Part shown: piece by piece, positions 1 to 9,029 of the stretch
Layout of the letters: each line of letters begins with the position of its first letter
Numbering within the stretch: the stretch's first letter is position 1
Source: Hyphomicrobiales bacterium
GTDB taxonomy: Bacteria; Pseudomonadota; Alphaproteobacteria; Rhizobiales; NORP267
DNA length: 64,000 bases
NCBI GenBank assembly: GCA_021775875.1
Contig: JAJFHA010000025.1
Location: 49,768-113,767, forward strand
Reading direction: 5' to 3'
Notes under the pieces: generated by a model
Databases searched by the model: none
What the model saw: the letters and a program-made list of their open reading frames with translations, nothing else
Told to the model about the DNA's origin: nothing
Made by a program: the position numbers and the translations under genes

Positions 1-2
1 AT

Positions 3-824
3 GGCAGCAGGGCAAACAAGTACGGTTTGGTTTTCAGGGTGGCATCAAAAACGCCTGTTATAGCAACCGCGCATTCATGCCACATGCAATTTCCCTGGAT
101 GTTTTTTTCCGCCGTTATTGCGCCGAGTGAAAATACGGCGGCTTTTCATATTCGTCGCAACCTGGTGTCGCGCAGGAAAATTCATGTCATTCCACATATG
201 CTTGATTGGTCTGATGACCCCTTGAGGAAGATATCCGACCGCGAAGCTGTCCGCGCAGAGTTGGGTATCGAAAAAAATGATTTTGTAGTTGGTAATGTGG
301 GGACGGTCTGCGAGAGGAAAAATCAAGTTGACGCACTGCATGTGCTCCGCAAACTCATTGATAATGGCTGTGACGCACGCTTGGTACTGGTTGGGATGTT
401 GCCTGAAGACCCTGAATCTGTACCTGGCTGGCGGGAGCTGATCAAAGACCCACAGATTGCAGAACGGCTCATTTTAACGGGCCATCGGGCGGATGCCGTA
501 CGCATTTTTCACGCATTTGATGTGTTCTTGTTTGTGTCCAAGCAAGAAGAAGGGCCAATGGTTACGCTCGAAGCGATGGCCGCCGGATTGCCTATTGTGA
601 CCTATAATGTTGGCGATACTGCAAGACAGATCGAGCCTGGGTTGAATGGGTTTTTGGTGAACCAGAACGACATTGAGGCAGCCGCCAGCGGCGTTGCACA
701 TATCTATCATAATCCGCGAGAGGCGAAGAAATTTGGTATTGCGGCGCAAGCGAAATTAAGGGCCGAATTCAATCCTGCACAAATTGGCAAATGTATTGAG
801 AATGTATATCGAGATGTTTTATAA
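3..824 (+). CDS. Glycosyltransferase family 4 (GT-B), 5' end cut off by the window
   Basis: This is the C-terminal part of a retaining GT-B glycosyltransferase of the GT4 type, which would transfer a sugar from a nucleotide-sugar donor to a surface glycan or lipid. The frame is open to the window edge, so the true start lies upstream; the first internal start-like codon is a TTG at 27. A Rossmann-like donor domain begins around position 280 (VVGNVGTV) and includes the family's E-x7-E motif near 546-572 (EEGPMVTLEAM), where the glutamates contact the donor sugar. The N-terminal acceptor domain is mostly missing. Donor and acceptor cannot be told from the sequence, and the next gene, an amidase, gives no pathway hint. 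Confidence 0.85.
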   Translation, partial: GSRANKYGLVFRVASKTPVIATAHSCHMQFPWMFFSAVIAPSENTAAFHIRRNLVSRRKIHVIPHMLDWSDDPLRKISDREAVRAELGIEKNDFVVGNVGTVCERKNQVDALHVLRKLIDNGCDARLVLVGMLPEDPESVPGWRELIKDPQIAERLILTGHRADAVRIFHAFDVFLFVSKQEEGPMVTLEAMAAGLPIVTYNVGDTARQIEPGLNGFLVNQNDIEAAASGVAHIYHNPREAKKFGIAAQAKLRAEFNPAQIGKCIENVYRDVL

Positions 825-851
825 AATTGAATTGTCGATTGGCGTCCAGAA

Positions 852-2057
852 ATGACAGTCCCAGCCCAACCAAAAGACCCGCTCGGCGCATTCATGGATT
901 ATCCGCAAGTGCGGGTTGAAAATGCTTCAAGCGGTCCGCTCGACGGCCTTACTTTTGCGGTCAAGGACCTGTTTGACGTTGCGGGATATCCAACCGGATG
1001 CGGACACCCGGATATTCTGGCGAAGGCGGTGCCAGCCGAAAATCATGCGCCAGCGGTGGCGCAATTACTTGATGCAGGCGCCCGGTTTGTTGGCAAAACG
1101 CTTACTGATGAAATTGCTTTCAGCACGAATGGCATCAACCATCATTATGGATCTCCGGTGAATTCGAAAACACCCGACCGTATCAGCGGTGGTTCGTCAT
1201 CCGGTTCAGTGGCGGCTGTTGCCGGGGGAAAAGTTGATTTTGCCCTTGGCACCGATACCGGGGGATCGATCCGTGCTCCCGCAAGCTATTGCGGATTGCC
1301 CGGTTTGCGAACAACCCATGGTCGGTTGAACCTTGAAGGCTGTATGGATCTTGCACCCAGTTTCGATACCCTTGGATGGTTTGCGCGAGATATGGCCACC
1401 TATAAACGGGTAGGGCGCATTCTGTTTGATCCGGTCGATGCGGTGGAAATCGGTGATCTGAAACCAGCAATCGTTTTGGATGTATTGCCTATACTTGATT
1501 CGGGAGCGCAAGCGGTTTTTGCTGAAACCGTTCAGCGTTTGCAAGATGTGCTTGGCGAAATCGGTTCGATTGAAGTCGCCGAGGGCAGGCTTGATGACTG
1601 GTACCGGGTGGGACGCACCTGTCAGGTTCATGAGATATGGACCCAGCATGGTGAATGGATTGTCAGAGATAGTCCTGAATTTGGGCCGGGTGTGCGGGAG
1701 CGCCTGGAATGGGGGCAGCAATTGACAGGGGAAGAAATTCAGGAAGCGACTAATCAGCGCGTTTCCATCAGGACGCACATCCACGAGGCGATACGTCGTC
1801 ACGGTATTTTGGTGCTGCCGACTTCGCCGGGGATCGCGCCATTGAAATCGTTGCCCATGGAGAAAATAGAAAAATTCCGCGACCGGGCGCTGAAAACACT
1901 ATGTCTCTCTGGTTTGTCCGGAGTGCCGCAAATCAGCATGCCGATCGCTCAATTTGATGGCGCGCCGTTTGGCATATCCTTGATGGGCTCACCCGGCACA
2001 GATGAAGCGTTGATGGACCTGGCTGAAAAAATCGAAGCTGCGTTGGGTGTGGCCTGA
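852..2057 (+). CDS. Amidase of the amidase-signature family (AMI1-like)
   Basis: This is a 401-residue amidase-signature enzyme hydrolysing a small amide to acid and ammonia in the cytoplasm. The Ser-cisSer-Lys triad is visible: Lys38 in FAVKDLFDVAG, the Gly/Ser-rich loop SGGSSSGS at 112-119 with the cis-serine near 115, and the nucleophile Ser139 in GTDTGGSIRAPA. The opening and length resemble the plant AMI1 type more than GatA, and no gatB or gatC is near. It lies about 7 kb from the nitrile hydratase genes, so it could hydrolyse the amides they produce, but this is inference because the two are not in one operon. No strong Shine-Dalgarno precedes the ATG. A terminator follows at 2181. Confidence 0.88.
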   Translation: MTVPAQPKDPLGAFMDYPQVRVENASSGPLDGLTFAVKDLFDVAGYPTGCGHPDILAKAVPAENHAPAVAQLLDAGARFVGKTLTDEIAFSTNGINHHYGSPVNSKTPDRISGGSSSGSVAAVAGGKVDFALGTDTGGSIRAPASYCGLPGLRTTHGRLNLEGCMDLAPSFDTLGWFARDMATYKRVGRILFDPVDAVEIGDLKPAIVLDVLPILDSGAQAVFAETVQRLQDVLGEIGSIEVAEGRLDDWYRVGRTCQVHEIWTQHGEWIVRDSPEFGPGVRERLEWGQQLTGEEIQEATNQRVSIRTHIHEAIRRHGILVLPTSPGIAPLKSLPMEKIEKFRDRALKTLCLSGLSGVPQISMPIAQFDGAPFGISLMGSPGTDEALMDLAEKIEAALGVA

Positions 2058-2180
2058 CAGCGTTAACAGGGACTGAAGCTAAAAGCTGCAATTTGGGCGA
2101 CTGATTTCACCGGATATTTTTGTGGCCGTGGCATATTGCAATCACATCAGCCAAGCCGGTCCGCCTACCGGCCCCTAAGG

Positions 2181-2220
2181 CCGACGCCGTGTAGAGAGGT
2201 CTCGCGGCGTCGGTTTTTTT
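2181..2220 (+). terminator. Rho-independent terminator after the amidase gene
   Basis: A perfect 9-bp stem, CCGACGCCG at 2181-2189 with CGGCGTCGG at 2205-2213, closes a 15-nt loop and is followed by seven T residues at 2214-2220. The T tract is on the plus strand only, so it ends amidase transcription and separates it from the convergent gamma-glutamyltransferase gene. Confidence 0.9.
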
Positions 2221-2223
2221 ATT

Positions 2224-3996
2224 TCAGTCGCCAATCGCAGCGCCTTCACGGCGTGGGTCAACGCCGCCCAGCAAGCCGTCCGGGGTGACCCGGATGATAT
2301 GCAATCCGCTGGTCATTGATGGCCGGGCAATTTCGTGGCCGAGCGCTTCCAGTTCGCTGGCAAAGCGATCCATATCCGCACCATGCTCCAGTTCGGCAGG
2401 GCCGTTGCGGCTGCCGAAAGTGCCCAACGCGGACGCTGCCTGAGGGTCCATGTTCCAGTCAATCATGGCGACCAAAGCCTTGACCACGTAGAGAATGATC
2501 CGGCTGCCGCCTGGCGATCCTAGCACCGCCCAAAGATTTCCGTCGGCGTCGAACACCATGGTCGGAGACATTGAAGAGCGGGGCCGCTTGCCGCCTTCGA
2601 CGCGGTTGGCGACAGGCCTGCCACCTTCATCAACGGGGCGGAAGGAAAAATCCGTCAGTTCGTTATTCAGCAAAAACCCGGAAACCATGCGCCGCGACCC
2701 GAACGCGGATTCAATCGTTGTGGTCAGAGAGGCCGCATTGCCGAATTGATCAATAATTGAAATATGCGAGGTGCCGGGATTTTCGTCTGATGCGTCAGTG
2801 CCGGGTGTCGTCTCCAAATCCGGCGGCGTGCCGGGTTCGGCCCGACCCATCGTCTGTGCCGGATCAATCATCTGCGCCCGCTCTTCCAGATAGTCAGGGT
2901 CCAGCAGCCCAGCCGGGACGTCAACAAAATCAGAATCCGCCATGTAGCGGTTGCGGTCGGCGTAGCTGAGTTTTTCAGCTTCGATAATCATATGAATGGC
3001 CGCGGCGTTTGGCTGGTCGCCCAGATCGCTTGCTTCAAGCAGACCAAGAATGGCCCCAACCGTCATGCCACCCGAGGAAGGGGGGCCCATGCCGCAAATC
3101 GAATAGCTGCGATAGGGGACGCAGACGGGTCGGCGTTGGATCGATTCATAAGCTCGCAAATCGTTGAGGGTGATTGTTGCCACACCGGGTTCAGATGCTG
3201 CCGCGATGATGTTTTTTGCAATTGGGCCGGACCGCAAGGCTCTGTGGCCACTTGTAGCAATTTGTTTGAGGGTTCGCGCCAAAGCCGGGTTTTTCAAAAC
3301 CTCGCCAAGGGCGCGGGCTTCACCTGTATTGTCAAAAAAATAATTCCTGGCGTCTTCGTTGAACGCGTCTGGCCCCATCCCGGTCAGCAAAAGGTTGAGC
3401 CGGGGCGAGACGCCAAACCCGTTGGATGCAAGGTCGATTGCGGGCGCGAATAATTCACCCCATTCGATCCGGCCAAATTCGCCATGGACCGCTTCCAGCA
3501 TGGGTACAATGCCCGGTACGCCGATTGAACGCCCGGTGCCAACGGCATCCGGCCAACGAATTGGGGTGCCGTCGTCATTGAGAAATCTGTCTGGCCCGGC
3601 TTCCGCTGGTGCTGTTTCGCGACCATCCACGGTTAACAATTGTTGCTGGAAGGCGTCCCAATAGAGCAGGAACCCGCCACCACCGATGCCGGAGGATTGT
3701 GGTTCCACCAGATTAAGCACCATCTGGGCGGCAATAGCTGCGTCGATCGCGGTGCCGCCGTCTCTCAACATCTGTCGCGCGGCGCGAGCGGCAAGCGGGT
3801 GTGCGGCGACCACCATTTGGCTGCGGACCGGGGCTGCGGGCCGGGTGGCCTGACCTGTTGGGGCTTCCGGCGCGGCGCGGCTCAGTTGGGCGTGAACCGG
3901 ATGGATATTCGCGCTCAAAAGAAATGCTGTGAGCATAACGGTGCCAGCGACAATCAATAGACGGCGGGTATGGTGCAAAATGGATGTTCCGGACAA
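2224..3996 (-). CDS. ggt: Gamma-glutamyltransferase (glutathione hydrolase), periplasmic
   Basis: This enzyme removes or transfers the gamma-glutamyl group of glutathione and related compounds in the periplasm. As an Ntn-hydrolase it is made as a proenzyme that cleaves itself before a catalytic Thr, seen here at Thr409 in GTSHIS. Other family marks are the substrate arginine in DGRETAP near 126 and PRSSMSPT near 473. An export signal (HTRRLL, a hydrophobic stretch, then VHA-Q) is clear. I chose the TTG at 3996 because AAGGGG lies six bases upstream. An ATG at 4047 is in frame but has no Shine-Dalgarno, would give a very long n-region and would leave only 31 bp to the divergent gene at 4079. 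Length, about 590 residues, is normal. Confidence 0.88.
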   Translation of the reverse strand: MSGTSILHHTRRLLIVAGTVMLTAFLLSANIHPVHAQLSRAAPEAPTGQATRPAAPVRSQMVVAAHPLAARAARQMLRDGGTAIDAAIAAQMVLNLVEPQSSGIGGGGFLLYWDAFQQQLLTVDGRETAPAEAGPDRFLNDDGTPIRWPDAVGTGRSIGVPGIVPMLEAVHGEFGRIEWGELFAPAIDLASNGFGVSPRLNLLLTGMGPDAFNEDARNYFFDNTGEARALGEVLKNPALARTLKQIATSGHRALRSGPIAKNIIAAASEPGVATITLNDLRAYESIQRRPVCVPYRSYSICGMGPPSSGGMTVGAILGLLEASDLGDQPNAAAIHMIIEAEKLSYADRNRYMADSDFVDVPAGLLDPDYLEERAQMIDPAQTMGRAEPGTPPDLETTPGTDASDENPGTSHISIIDQFGNAASLTTTIESAFGSRRMVSGFLLNNELTDFSFRPVDEGGRPVANRVEGGKRPRSSMSPTMVFDADGNLWAVLGSPGGSRIILYVVKALVAMIDWNMDPQAASALGTFGSRNGPAELEHGADMDRFASELEALGHEIARPSMTSGLHIIRVTPDGLLGGVDPRREGAAIGD

Positions 3997-4078
3997 AATG
4001 GTCCCCTTGTTGGCAATCACCTTCAACAAGGTAATATAGGCGATCATGACCAAGACGCCAGAACAGGTTCGGGGCTGA

Positions 4079-4906
4079 ATGACAAAAGACAATTTTTCAT
4101 TTCTGATGGTCGCGCCAAATGGTGCGCGGCGACGCAAGGCCGACCATCCGGCGATCCCGCTGACGGCGCCTGAACTGGGCATTGAAGCGGCGCGATGTCA
4201 GGAGCAAGGGGCCGCCGCGATCCATCTCCATGTGCGTGATGGCGATGGCGGGCACAGCCTTGATGCTGATCGCTATCTGGAGGCCATCGCGCAGGTGAAA
4301 GCAATTGCTGGAGATATGGTGATCCAGATCACCACAGAGGCGGTCGGGATTTATAAACCCGCTGAACAAATGGCGGTCGTGCGGGCGGTGAAGCCAGAAT
4401 TTGTATCCATGGCTCTGCGCGAATTGATCCCGGATATGGGCGCGGAAAGCGAGGCCGCCGCATTTTTTGCCTGGATGAAGCGGGAGCGGATCGTGCCGCA
4501 ATTCATTCTTTATGATGTCGATGACATACAACGGCTGATCGCATTTCAGGAGCGCGGGATCGTTCCGTTCATTGCGCCACCGGTAATTTATGTGCTGGGC
4601 CGTTACGCCAAGAACCAGATATCTGAACCGGCGGATCTTGATCCGTTTCTGGCGGCGGGAAACAATTTTCCAAACTGGATGGTGTGCGCATTTGGCCCGA
4701 AGGAAGCTGCGGCAATTGGATATGCATTCGATCAAGGCGGCAATGGTCGAATTGGGTTCGAGAATAATTTGCATATGCCCGATGGCTCAATCGCGCCGGA
4801 TAACGCAGCTTTGGTTGGCGCAGCAGCGTTGGAAGCTGAGCGCGCCGGGTGCAATCTTATGACGTCGGCGCAGGTCCACGAAATGTTGGCTCAAGTGCGG
4901 CGATAG
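4079..4906 (+). CDS. BKACE family beta-keto acid cleavage enzyme (DUF849)
   Basis: BKACE enzymes are zinc-dependent TIM-barrel proteins that condense a beta-keto acid with acetyl-CoA and cleave it to acetoacetate and a new acyl-CoA; the founding member acts on 3-keto-5-aminohexanoate in lysine fermentation. The metal-site motif HLHVRD is at 49-54 (His49, His51) and the third ligand is probably Glu228 in IGFENN. The length of 275 residues fits the family. Substrates differ widely between subfamilies and cannot be assigned here. The next gene, 43 bp downstream on the same strand, encodes an NAD(P)-dependent oxidoreductase, so the two may share a catabolic route. The start is ATG, divergent from ggt. 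Confidence 0.88.
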   Translation: MTKDNFSFLMVAPNGARRRKADHPAIPLTAPELGIEAARCQEQGAAAIHLHVRDGDGGHSLDADRYLEAIAQVKAIAGDMVIQITTEAVGIYKPAEQMAVVRAVKPEFVSMALRELIPDMGAESEAAAFFAWMKRERIVPQFILYDVDDIQRLIAFQERGIVPFIAPPVIYVLGRYAKNQISEPADLDPFLAAGNNFPNWMVCAFGPKEAAAIGYAFDQGGNGRIGFENNLHMPDGSIAPDNAALVGAAALEAERAGCNLMTSAQVHEMLAQVRR

Positions 4907-4949
4907 CCGCTAGACTTGGCAATGAATTCGGCAATGTGGGGCAAAAATT

Positions 4950-6260
4950 TTGTACATTTATGACGAGTTGAAGGCGCGTGCTGACGCAAATAACCCGGTC
5001 CGTGTGGCGCTGGTTGGTGCCGGGAAATTCGGTTCTATGTTCCTGTCGCAAATACCATCAACGCCGGGGCTTGAGGTTGCCGTTATTGCTGATTTGCGTG
5101 TCGATGCTGCGCGTGCGTCTTGTGTTGAAGTTGGCTGGGACGAGGCGCGGATTGCCGCGACACGCTTTACCGATGATGCGGCTGAGGCAATTGCTGCCGG
5201 CGATGTGGATGTTGTGGTTGAAGCCACCGGTCATCCGTCCGCGGGCGTGCGGCATGCCCGAATGGCGATCCGTCACGGCAAGCATATCGTCATGGTCAAT
5301 GTGGAAGCAGACGTGTTGGCCGGGCCATTGCTGGCGCGCGAAGCCGCCAGAGCTGGCATCGTTTATTCGATGGCGTATGGCGACCAGCCGGCGCTCACAG
5401 TTGAGATGGTGGAATGGGCGCGGTCTTGCGGGTTTGATGTGGTGGCCGCCGGGAAAGGCACCAAATATTTGCCTGCGTATCATGCTTCAACGCCCGATAC
5501 GGTTTGGGATCATTACGGCATGACGCCTGAAGAAGCGGCGCAGGCCGGGATGAACCCTAAAATGTTCAATTCATTCCTTGATGGCACCAAATCTGCATTG
5601 GAAATGGCGGCAATTGCCAATGGTTGCGATCTGGCACCGCCATCTAACGGGTTAGCATTTCCGCCATGCGGGATGGATGACCTGGCAGAGATTTTGCGAC
5701 CCCGATCTGTGGGGGGTGTTCTTGAATCCACGGGCCAGGTGGAAGTTGTCTCGTCGCTCAATCGTGACGGGTCGCTGGTTGAACGGGATTTGCGCTGGGG
5801 CGTCTATGTGGTGATCGAGGCACCTAACGATTATGCCGCCCAATGTTTCAGGCAATATGGCATGAACACCGACGCCACCGGGCGCTATTCAGCCATGTAC
5901 AAACCGTTTCATCTGATCGGGCTGGAACTGAATATGTCTGTTCTGTCCGCTGCTCTGTTGGGGAAAACTACCGGGTCCACGAAAGATTTCAGAGGCGATG
6001 TGGTTGCCGTTGCCAAGCGCGATTTGCGGCCCGGTGAAATACTGGATGGGGAGGGCGGGGCGACCGTGTGGGGTAAATTGTTGCCTGCCGCCACCTCTCT
6101 TGATCTCGGAGGGCTACCTATCGGTCTGGCGCAAGGTGTTGCATTGAAAAACCCTGTGGCGGCCGGGTCGCCGGTCACCTGGGCGGATGTGGAATATGAT
6201 GTTGCTGATGAAACCGTAATTGTGCGTCGGAATATGGAAACGATGTTTGCGGCGAAATAG
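4950..6260 (+). CDS. Homoserine-dehydrogenase-like NAD(P) oxidoreductase with C-terminal SAF domain (COG4091 type)
   Basis: This 436-residue protein begins with a Rossmann fold (GAGKFG at 23-28), continues with a domain resembling homoserine dehydrogenase, and ends in a SAF-like segment (AVAKRDLRPGEILDGEGG) from about residue 350. This matches the group called predicted homoserine dehydrogenase, COG4091. The real substrate is not established for most members. The related SAF fold occurs in sialic acid synthases and altronate dehydratases, so a sugar-acid or amino-acid-derived substrate is possible. The start is TTG with GGGG eight bases upstream; no ATG fits. It follows the BKACE gene closely and is probably co-transcribed. 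Confidence 0.78.
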   Translation: MYIYDELKARADANNPVRVALVGAGKFGSMFLSQIPSTPGLEVAVIADLRVDAARASCVEVGWDEARIAATRFTDDAAEAIAAGDVDVVVEATGHPSAGVRHARMAIRHGKHIVMVNVEADVLAGPLLAREAARAGIVYSMAYGDQPALTVEMVEWARSCGFDVVAAGKGTKYLPAYHASTPDTVWDHYGMTPEEAAQAGMNPKMFNSFLDGTKSALEMAAIANGCDLAPPSNGLAFPPCGMDDLAEILRPRSVGGVLESTGQVEVVSSLNRDGSLVERDLRWGVYVVIEAPNDYAAQCFRQYGMNTDATGRYSAMYKPFHLIGLELNMSVLSAALLGKTTGSTKDFRGDVVAVAKRDLRPGEILDGEGGATVWGKLLPAATSLDLGGLPIGLAQGVALKNPVAAGSPVTWADVEYDVADETVIVRRNMETMFAAK

Positions 6261-6287
6261 AACAAGTGAAGGTTTATTTCGCTCGCG

Positions 6288-6345
6288 GCGCATTAGCGCC
6301 GGGTCGCCGTCGCGACTGTCCGTTTCTGTTGGGTAACAGAAACGG
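6288..6345. repeat. Two adjacent inverted repeats in an intergenic gap
   Basis: The gap between the oxidoreductase and MFS genes holds GGCGC-ATTA-GCGCC at 6288-6301 and a strong 11-bp perfect stem, CCGTTTCTGTT at 6320-6330 with AACAGAAACGG at 6335-6345, closing a 4-base loop. There is no T tract on either strand, so it is not a standard intrinsic terminator. It may stabilise the upstream mRNA end, bind a protein or act in Rho-dependent termination. Confidence 0.6.
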
Positions 6346-6418
6346 CTAAAAGTGTGAATTGCTGAAATCTTCTGGATCATATACGCAGGATTTTCTGGCA
6401 ATTTTGGAATTTTGAACC

Positions 6419-7654
6419 ATGAGCAGCGCGGGCGAAGTGGAAGACAGATTCGGGGCTGACAGCTCATATTCCTGGTCGCGGCTGATGGTGGCTTTGCTGT
6501 TGAGCACCATTGGCGGCGTCGGTTTGTGGTCAACTGTCGTTGTTTTGCCGGTGATCCAGGCGGATTTCGGGATTGACCGGGGCGGGGCGTCTTTGCCTTA
6601 TACCGCGACCCTGATAGGCTATGCCATTGGCGGTATTTTCATGGGCCGGGCGGCGGATCGTTTCGGCGTCACACGCCCTGTTATCTTCGGCGCTTTGATG
6701 CTGGGAATTGGGTATTTCGCAGCCGCGATAGCGCAAAGCTATTGGCAGTTTATTGCAGCCCAAGCGCTTCTGATCGGGATGATGGGAAGTTCTGCGACCT
6801 ATGGCCCGCTTGTTGCTGATATCTCCCATTGGTTCATCAAGCGGCGCGGGATTGCGGTCGCAATTGTGATTAGCGGCAATTATGTCTCCGGCGCGTTTTG
6901 GCCACCCATTTTGCAATATGGCATCGAGACAATCGGCTGGCGGCAATCCTATATGTGGATCGCGCTGCTTTGCGTTGTCACCATGATCCCGCTGGCATTA
7001 TTCATGCGCCGCCGACCGGATATCGACGCGGGCGATGTACCTGTAGCGCGCCGGGTCGCGATTGCGCTGCCAACCTCGCCACGGAAAATGCAGGCGCTGC
7101 TGGTGCTTGCCGGTGTTGCCTGCTGCGTGGCTATGTCGATGCCACAAGTGCATCTGGTAGCGCTTTGCGTTGACCTTGGTTACGGCGCGACGCGGGGGGC
7201 GGAAATGCTATCGGTGATGCTCGGTCTCGGGATTATCAGTCGGTTGGTATCGGGCATGGTTGCCGACCGGATTGGCGGGCTGGCGACGCTGCTGATCGGT
7301 TCAACCTTGCAATGTATTGCGTTGCTGTTTTATCTCCCCTTTGACGGACTGATGTCGCTCTATGTGATTGCCGGAATGTTCGGGTTGGCGCAGGGCGGCA
7401 TCGTGCCAAGCTACGCGCTGATCGTGCGGGAATATTTCCCGGCCCGCGAGGCAGGCTCCCGGATCAGTATTGTGCTGATGTCGACGATTGCGGGGATGGC
7501 GCTTGGGGGATGGATGTCCGGCGAAATTTACGATCTCACCGGTTCCTATCAGGCAGCCTTCCTGAACGGGATTGCGTGGAACCTGCTGAATATGGGGATC
7601 GCGGCGTGGCTGTTGATAAGCCGGTTGCGACCTCATGCGCCGCTGGCGGCATAA
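6419..7654 (+). CDS. Major facilitator superfamily transporter
   Basis: This 411-residue integral membrane protein has the hydrophobic pattern of about 12 transmembrane helices, with the MFS loop motif G-x-x-x-D-R between helices 2 and 3 (GRAADRFGV near 78-86) and a related one in the second half (GMVADRIGG). It probably exchanges a small organic molecule by proton symport or antiport. The sequence resembles the broad group of bacterial oxalate/formate-like and monocarboxylate-like carriers, but no substrate can be assigned. It starts at ATG 6419, preceded by GGAA. Its place between catabolic genes and a cation antiporter suggests organic-acid transport, which is inference. Confidence 0.82.
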   Translation: MSSAGEVEDRFGADSSYSWSRLMVALLLSTIGGVGLWSTVVVLPVIQADFGIDRGGASLPYTATLIGYAIGGIFMGRAADRFGVTRPVIFGALMLGIGYFAAAIAQSYWQFIAAQALLIGMMGSSATYGPLVADISHWFIKRRGIAVAIVISGNYVSGAFWPPILQYGIETIGWRQSYMWIALLCVVTMIPLALFMRRRPDIDAGDVPVARRVAIALPTSPRKMQALLVLAGVACCVAMSMPQVHLVALCVDLGYGATRGAEMLSVMLGLGIISRLVSGMVADRIGGLATLLIGSTLQCIALLFYLPFDGLMSLYVIAGMFGLAQGGIVPSYALIVREYFPAREAGSRISIVLMSTIAGMALGGWMSGEIYDLTGSYQAAFLNGIAWNLLNMGIAAWLLISRLRPHAPLAA

Positions 7655-7741
7655 CGGCAAAAAATCTGTGCAGCATATTTGCGCTTTGGGTGCTGGCTGG
7701 TATCACTAGGGTCCAGACCCATTTTTTGAAGACCAACCATC

Positions 7742-9025
7742 ATGACCCTGCTTGATATTATTGCGATGCTGTTCGCGCTGTCGGCGCTGTTTGGCTATAT
7801 CAATCACCGCATATTGCGCCTGCCCCACACAATCGGGCTGGTGGTGATCGCCCTCGTGGCTTCGCTGTCGCTGATCGTGATCGACTGGTTCGTACCGGGA
7901 TTTGAGGTGGATGATACGGTGCGTGGGGCGATTGCGAGCATCGATTTTCACGCGACCCTGATGGAAGGTATGCTGAGCGTGCTGCTGTTTGCAGGCGCTG
8001 TGCATATTGACCTGTCGGAACTGGCGGCGAAAAAATGGGCAATTGGAACTCTGGCGACGGTTGGGGTTATCACATCGACATTTTTGATTGGTGGAGCGGT
8101 CTGGTTGATCGCCGGGTTGCTGGGTCAGGCGATCCCGTTTATCTGGGCTTTGGTCTTCGGTGCCTTGATCAGTCCGACCGATCCGGTAGCGGTGCTTGGT
8201 ATTTTGAAAACCGTCCGGGTGCCGAAACCGCTTGAGGCCAAGATTGCCGGAGAATCGCTTTTTAATGATGGCGTCGGGGTTGTAGTATTCTCCATCCTCG
8301 TGGCGATTGCGGTTGGCAGCGGACATGGAGATGGATCAATCGGCGTCGCCGAAGTCGCGCAACTATTTGCCGTCGAAGCTCTGGGCGGAGCCCTGCTTGG
8401 TATTGTATCCGGATATATAGCCTATCTGGCCATGCGCGGGATCGATGAACACAACCTCGAAGTCCTGATTACGCTGGCTTTGGTAACGGCATCATATGCC
8501 TTCGCGCTACATTTCCATTTAAGCGGACCAATTGCGGTGGTGGTCTCGGGGATTTTTATCGGCAATCACGGGGCGCGTTTCGCGATGAGCGAAAATACCC
8601 GCCAGCATGTGTTTCAATTCTGGGAATTGCTCGACGAAATGCTCAATTCGGTGCTGTTCCTCCTGATCGGCCTTGAAGTGCTGGTGGTAGGGTTGAGCCC
8701 GGAATTTATCCCGTTGATGCTGCTCGCTATTCCCGTCGTGCTATTGTCCAGATATACTGCGGTGGCGGTTCCGATCTCGCTATTGTCAGTGCGCCAAGAA
8801 TTTACGCGGGGTGCCATAACCCTGCTCACATGGGGCGGGTTGCGCGGCGGTATTTCGGTAGCTTTGGCTTTGTCGCTGCCGGATGTGGCGTTCAAACCCG
8901 CCATCCTCTCAATGACCTATGCGGTGGTGGTATTTTCAATCATCGTTCAGGGGTTGACCATGAAGCCGCTGGTGCGGGTCATGAAGCGAAAAAATGAAGA
9001 AGATCTGGAGGAGGCGGAAGAATAG
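7742..9025 (+). CDS. CPA1-family Na+(K+)/H+ antiporter (NhaP-like)
   Basis: This 427-residue inner-membrane protein is a monovalent cation/proton antiporter of the CPA1 (NhaP/NhaG/NHE) family. The core is plain: a 'TDP' helix break in GALISPTDPVAVLGIL near 140-155, and the ion-binding Asn-Asp pair in AGESLFNDGVGVV near 169-181, characteristic of electroneutral CPA1 members. A long hydrophobic N-terminus and an acidic, charged C-terminal tail (MKRKNEEDLEEAEE) follow the usual layout, but the C-terminal regulatory domain of longer homologues is absent. It would control internal pH or sodium. The neighbouring nitrile hydratase genes are on the opposite strand and end 5 bp away. Confidence 0.88.
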   Translation: MTLLDIIAMLFALSALFGYINHRILRLPHTIGLVVIALVASLSLIVIDWFVPGFEVDDTVRGAIASIDFHATLMEGMLSVLLFAGAVHIDLSELAAKKWAIGTLATVGVITSTFLIGGAVWLIAGLLGQAIPFIWALVFGALISPTDPVAVLGILKTVRVPKPLEAKIAGESLFNDGVGVVVFSILVAIAVGSGHGDGSIGVAEVAQLFAVEALGGALLGIVSGYIAYLAMRGIDEHNLEVLITLALVTASYAFALHFHLSGPIAVVVSGIFIGNHGARFAMSENTRQHVFQFWELLDEMLNSVLFLLIGLEVLVVGLSPEFIPLMLLAIPVVLLSRYTAVAVPISLLSVRQEFTRGAITLLTWGGLRGGISVALALSLPDVAFKPAILSMTYAVVVFSIIVQGLTMKPLVRVMKRKNEEDLEEAEE

Positions 9026-9029
9026 CCGG

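Noticed and set aside
1206..1802. 198-codon frame antisense to the amidase gene
   Set aside because: It is a shadow of a clearly conserved amidase; no domain is visible.
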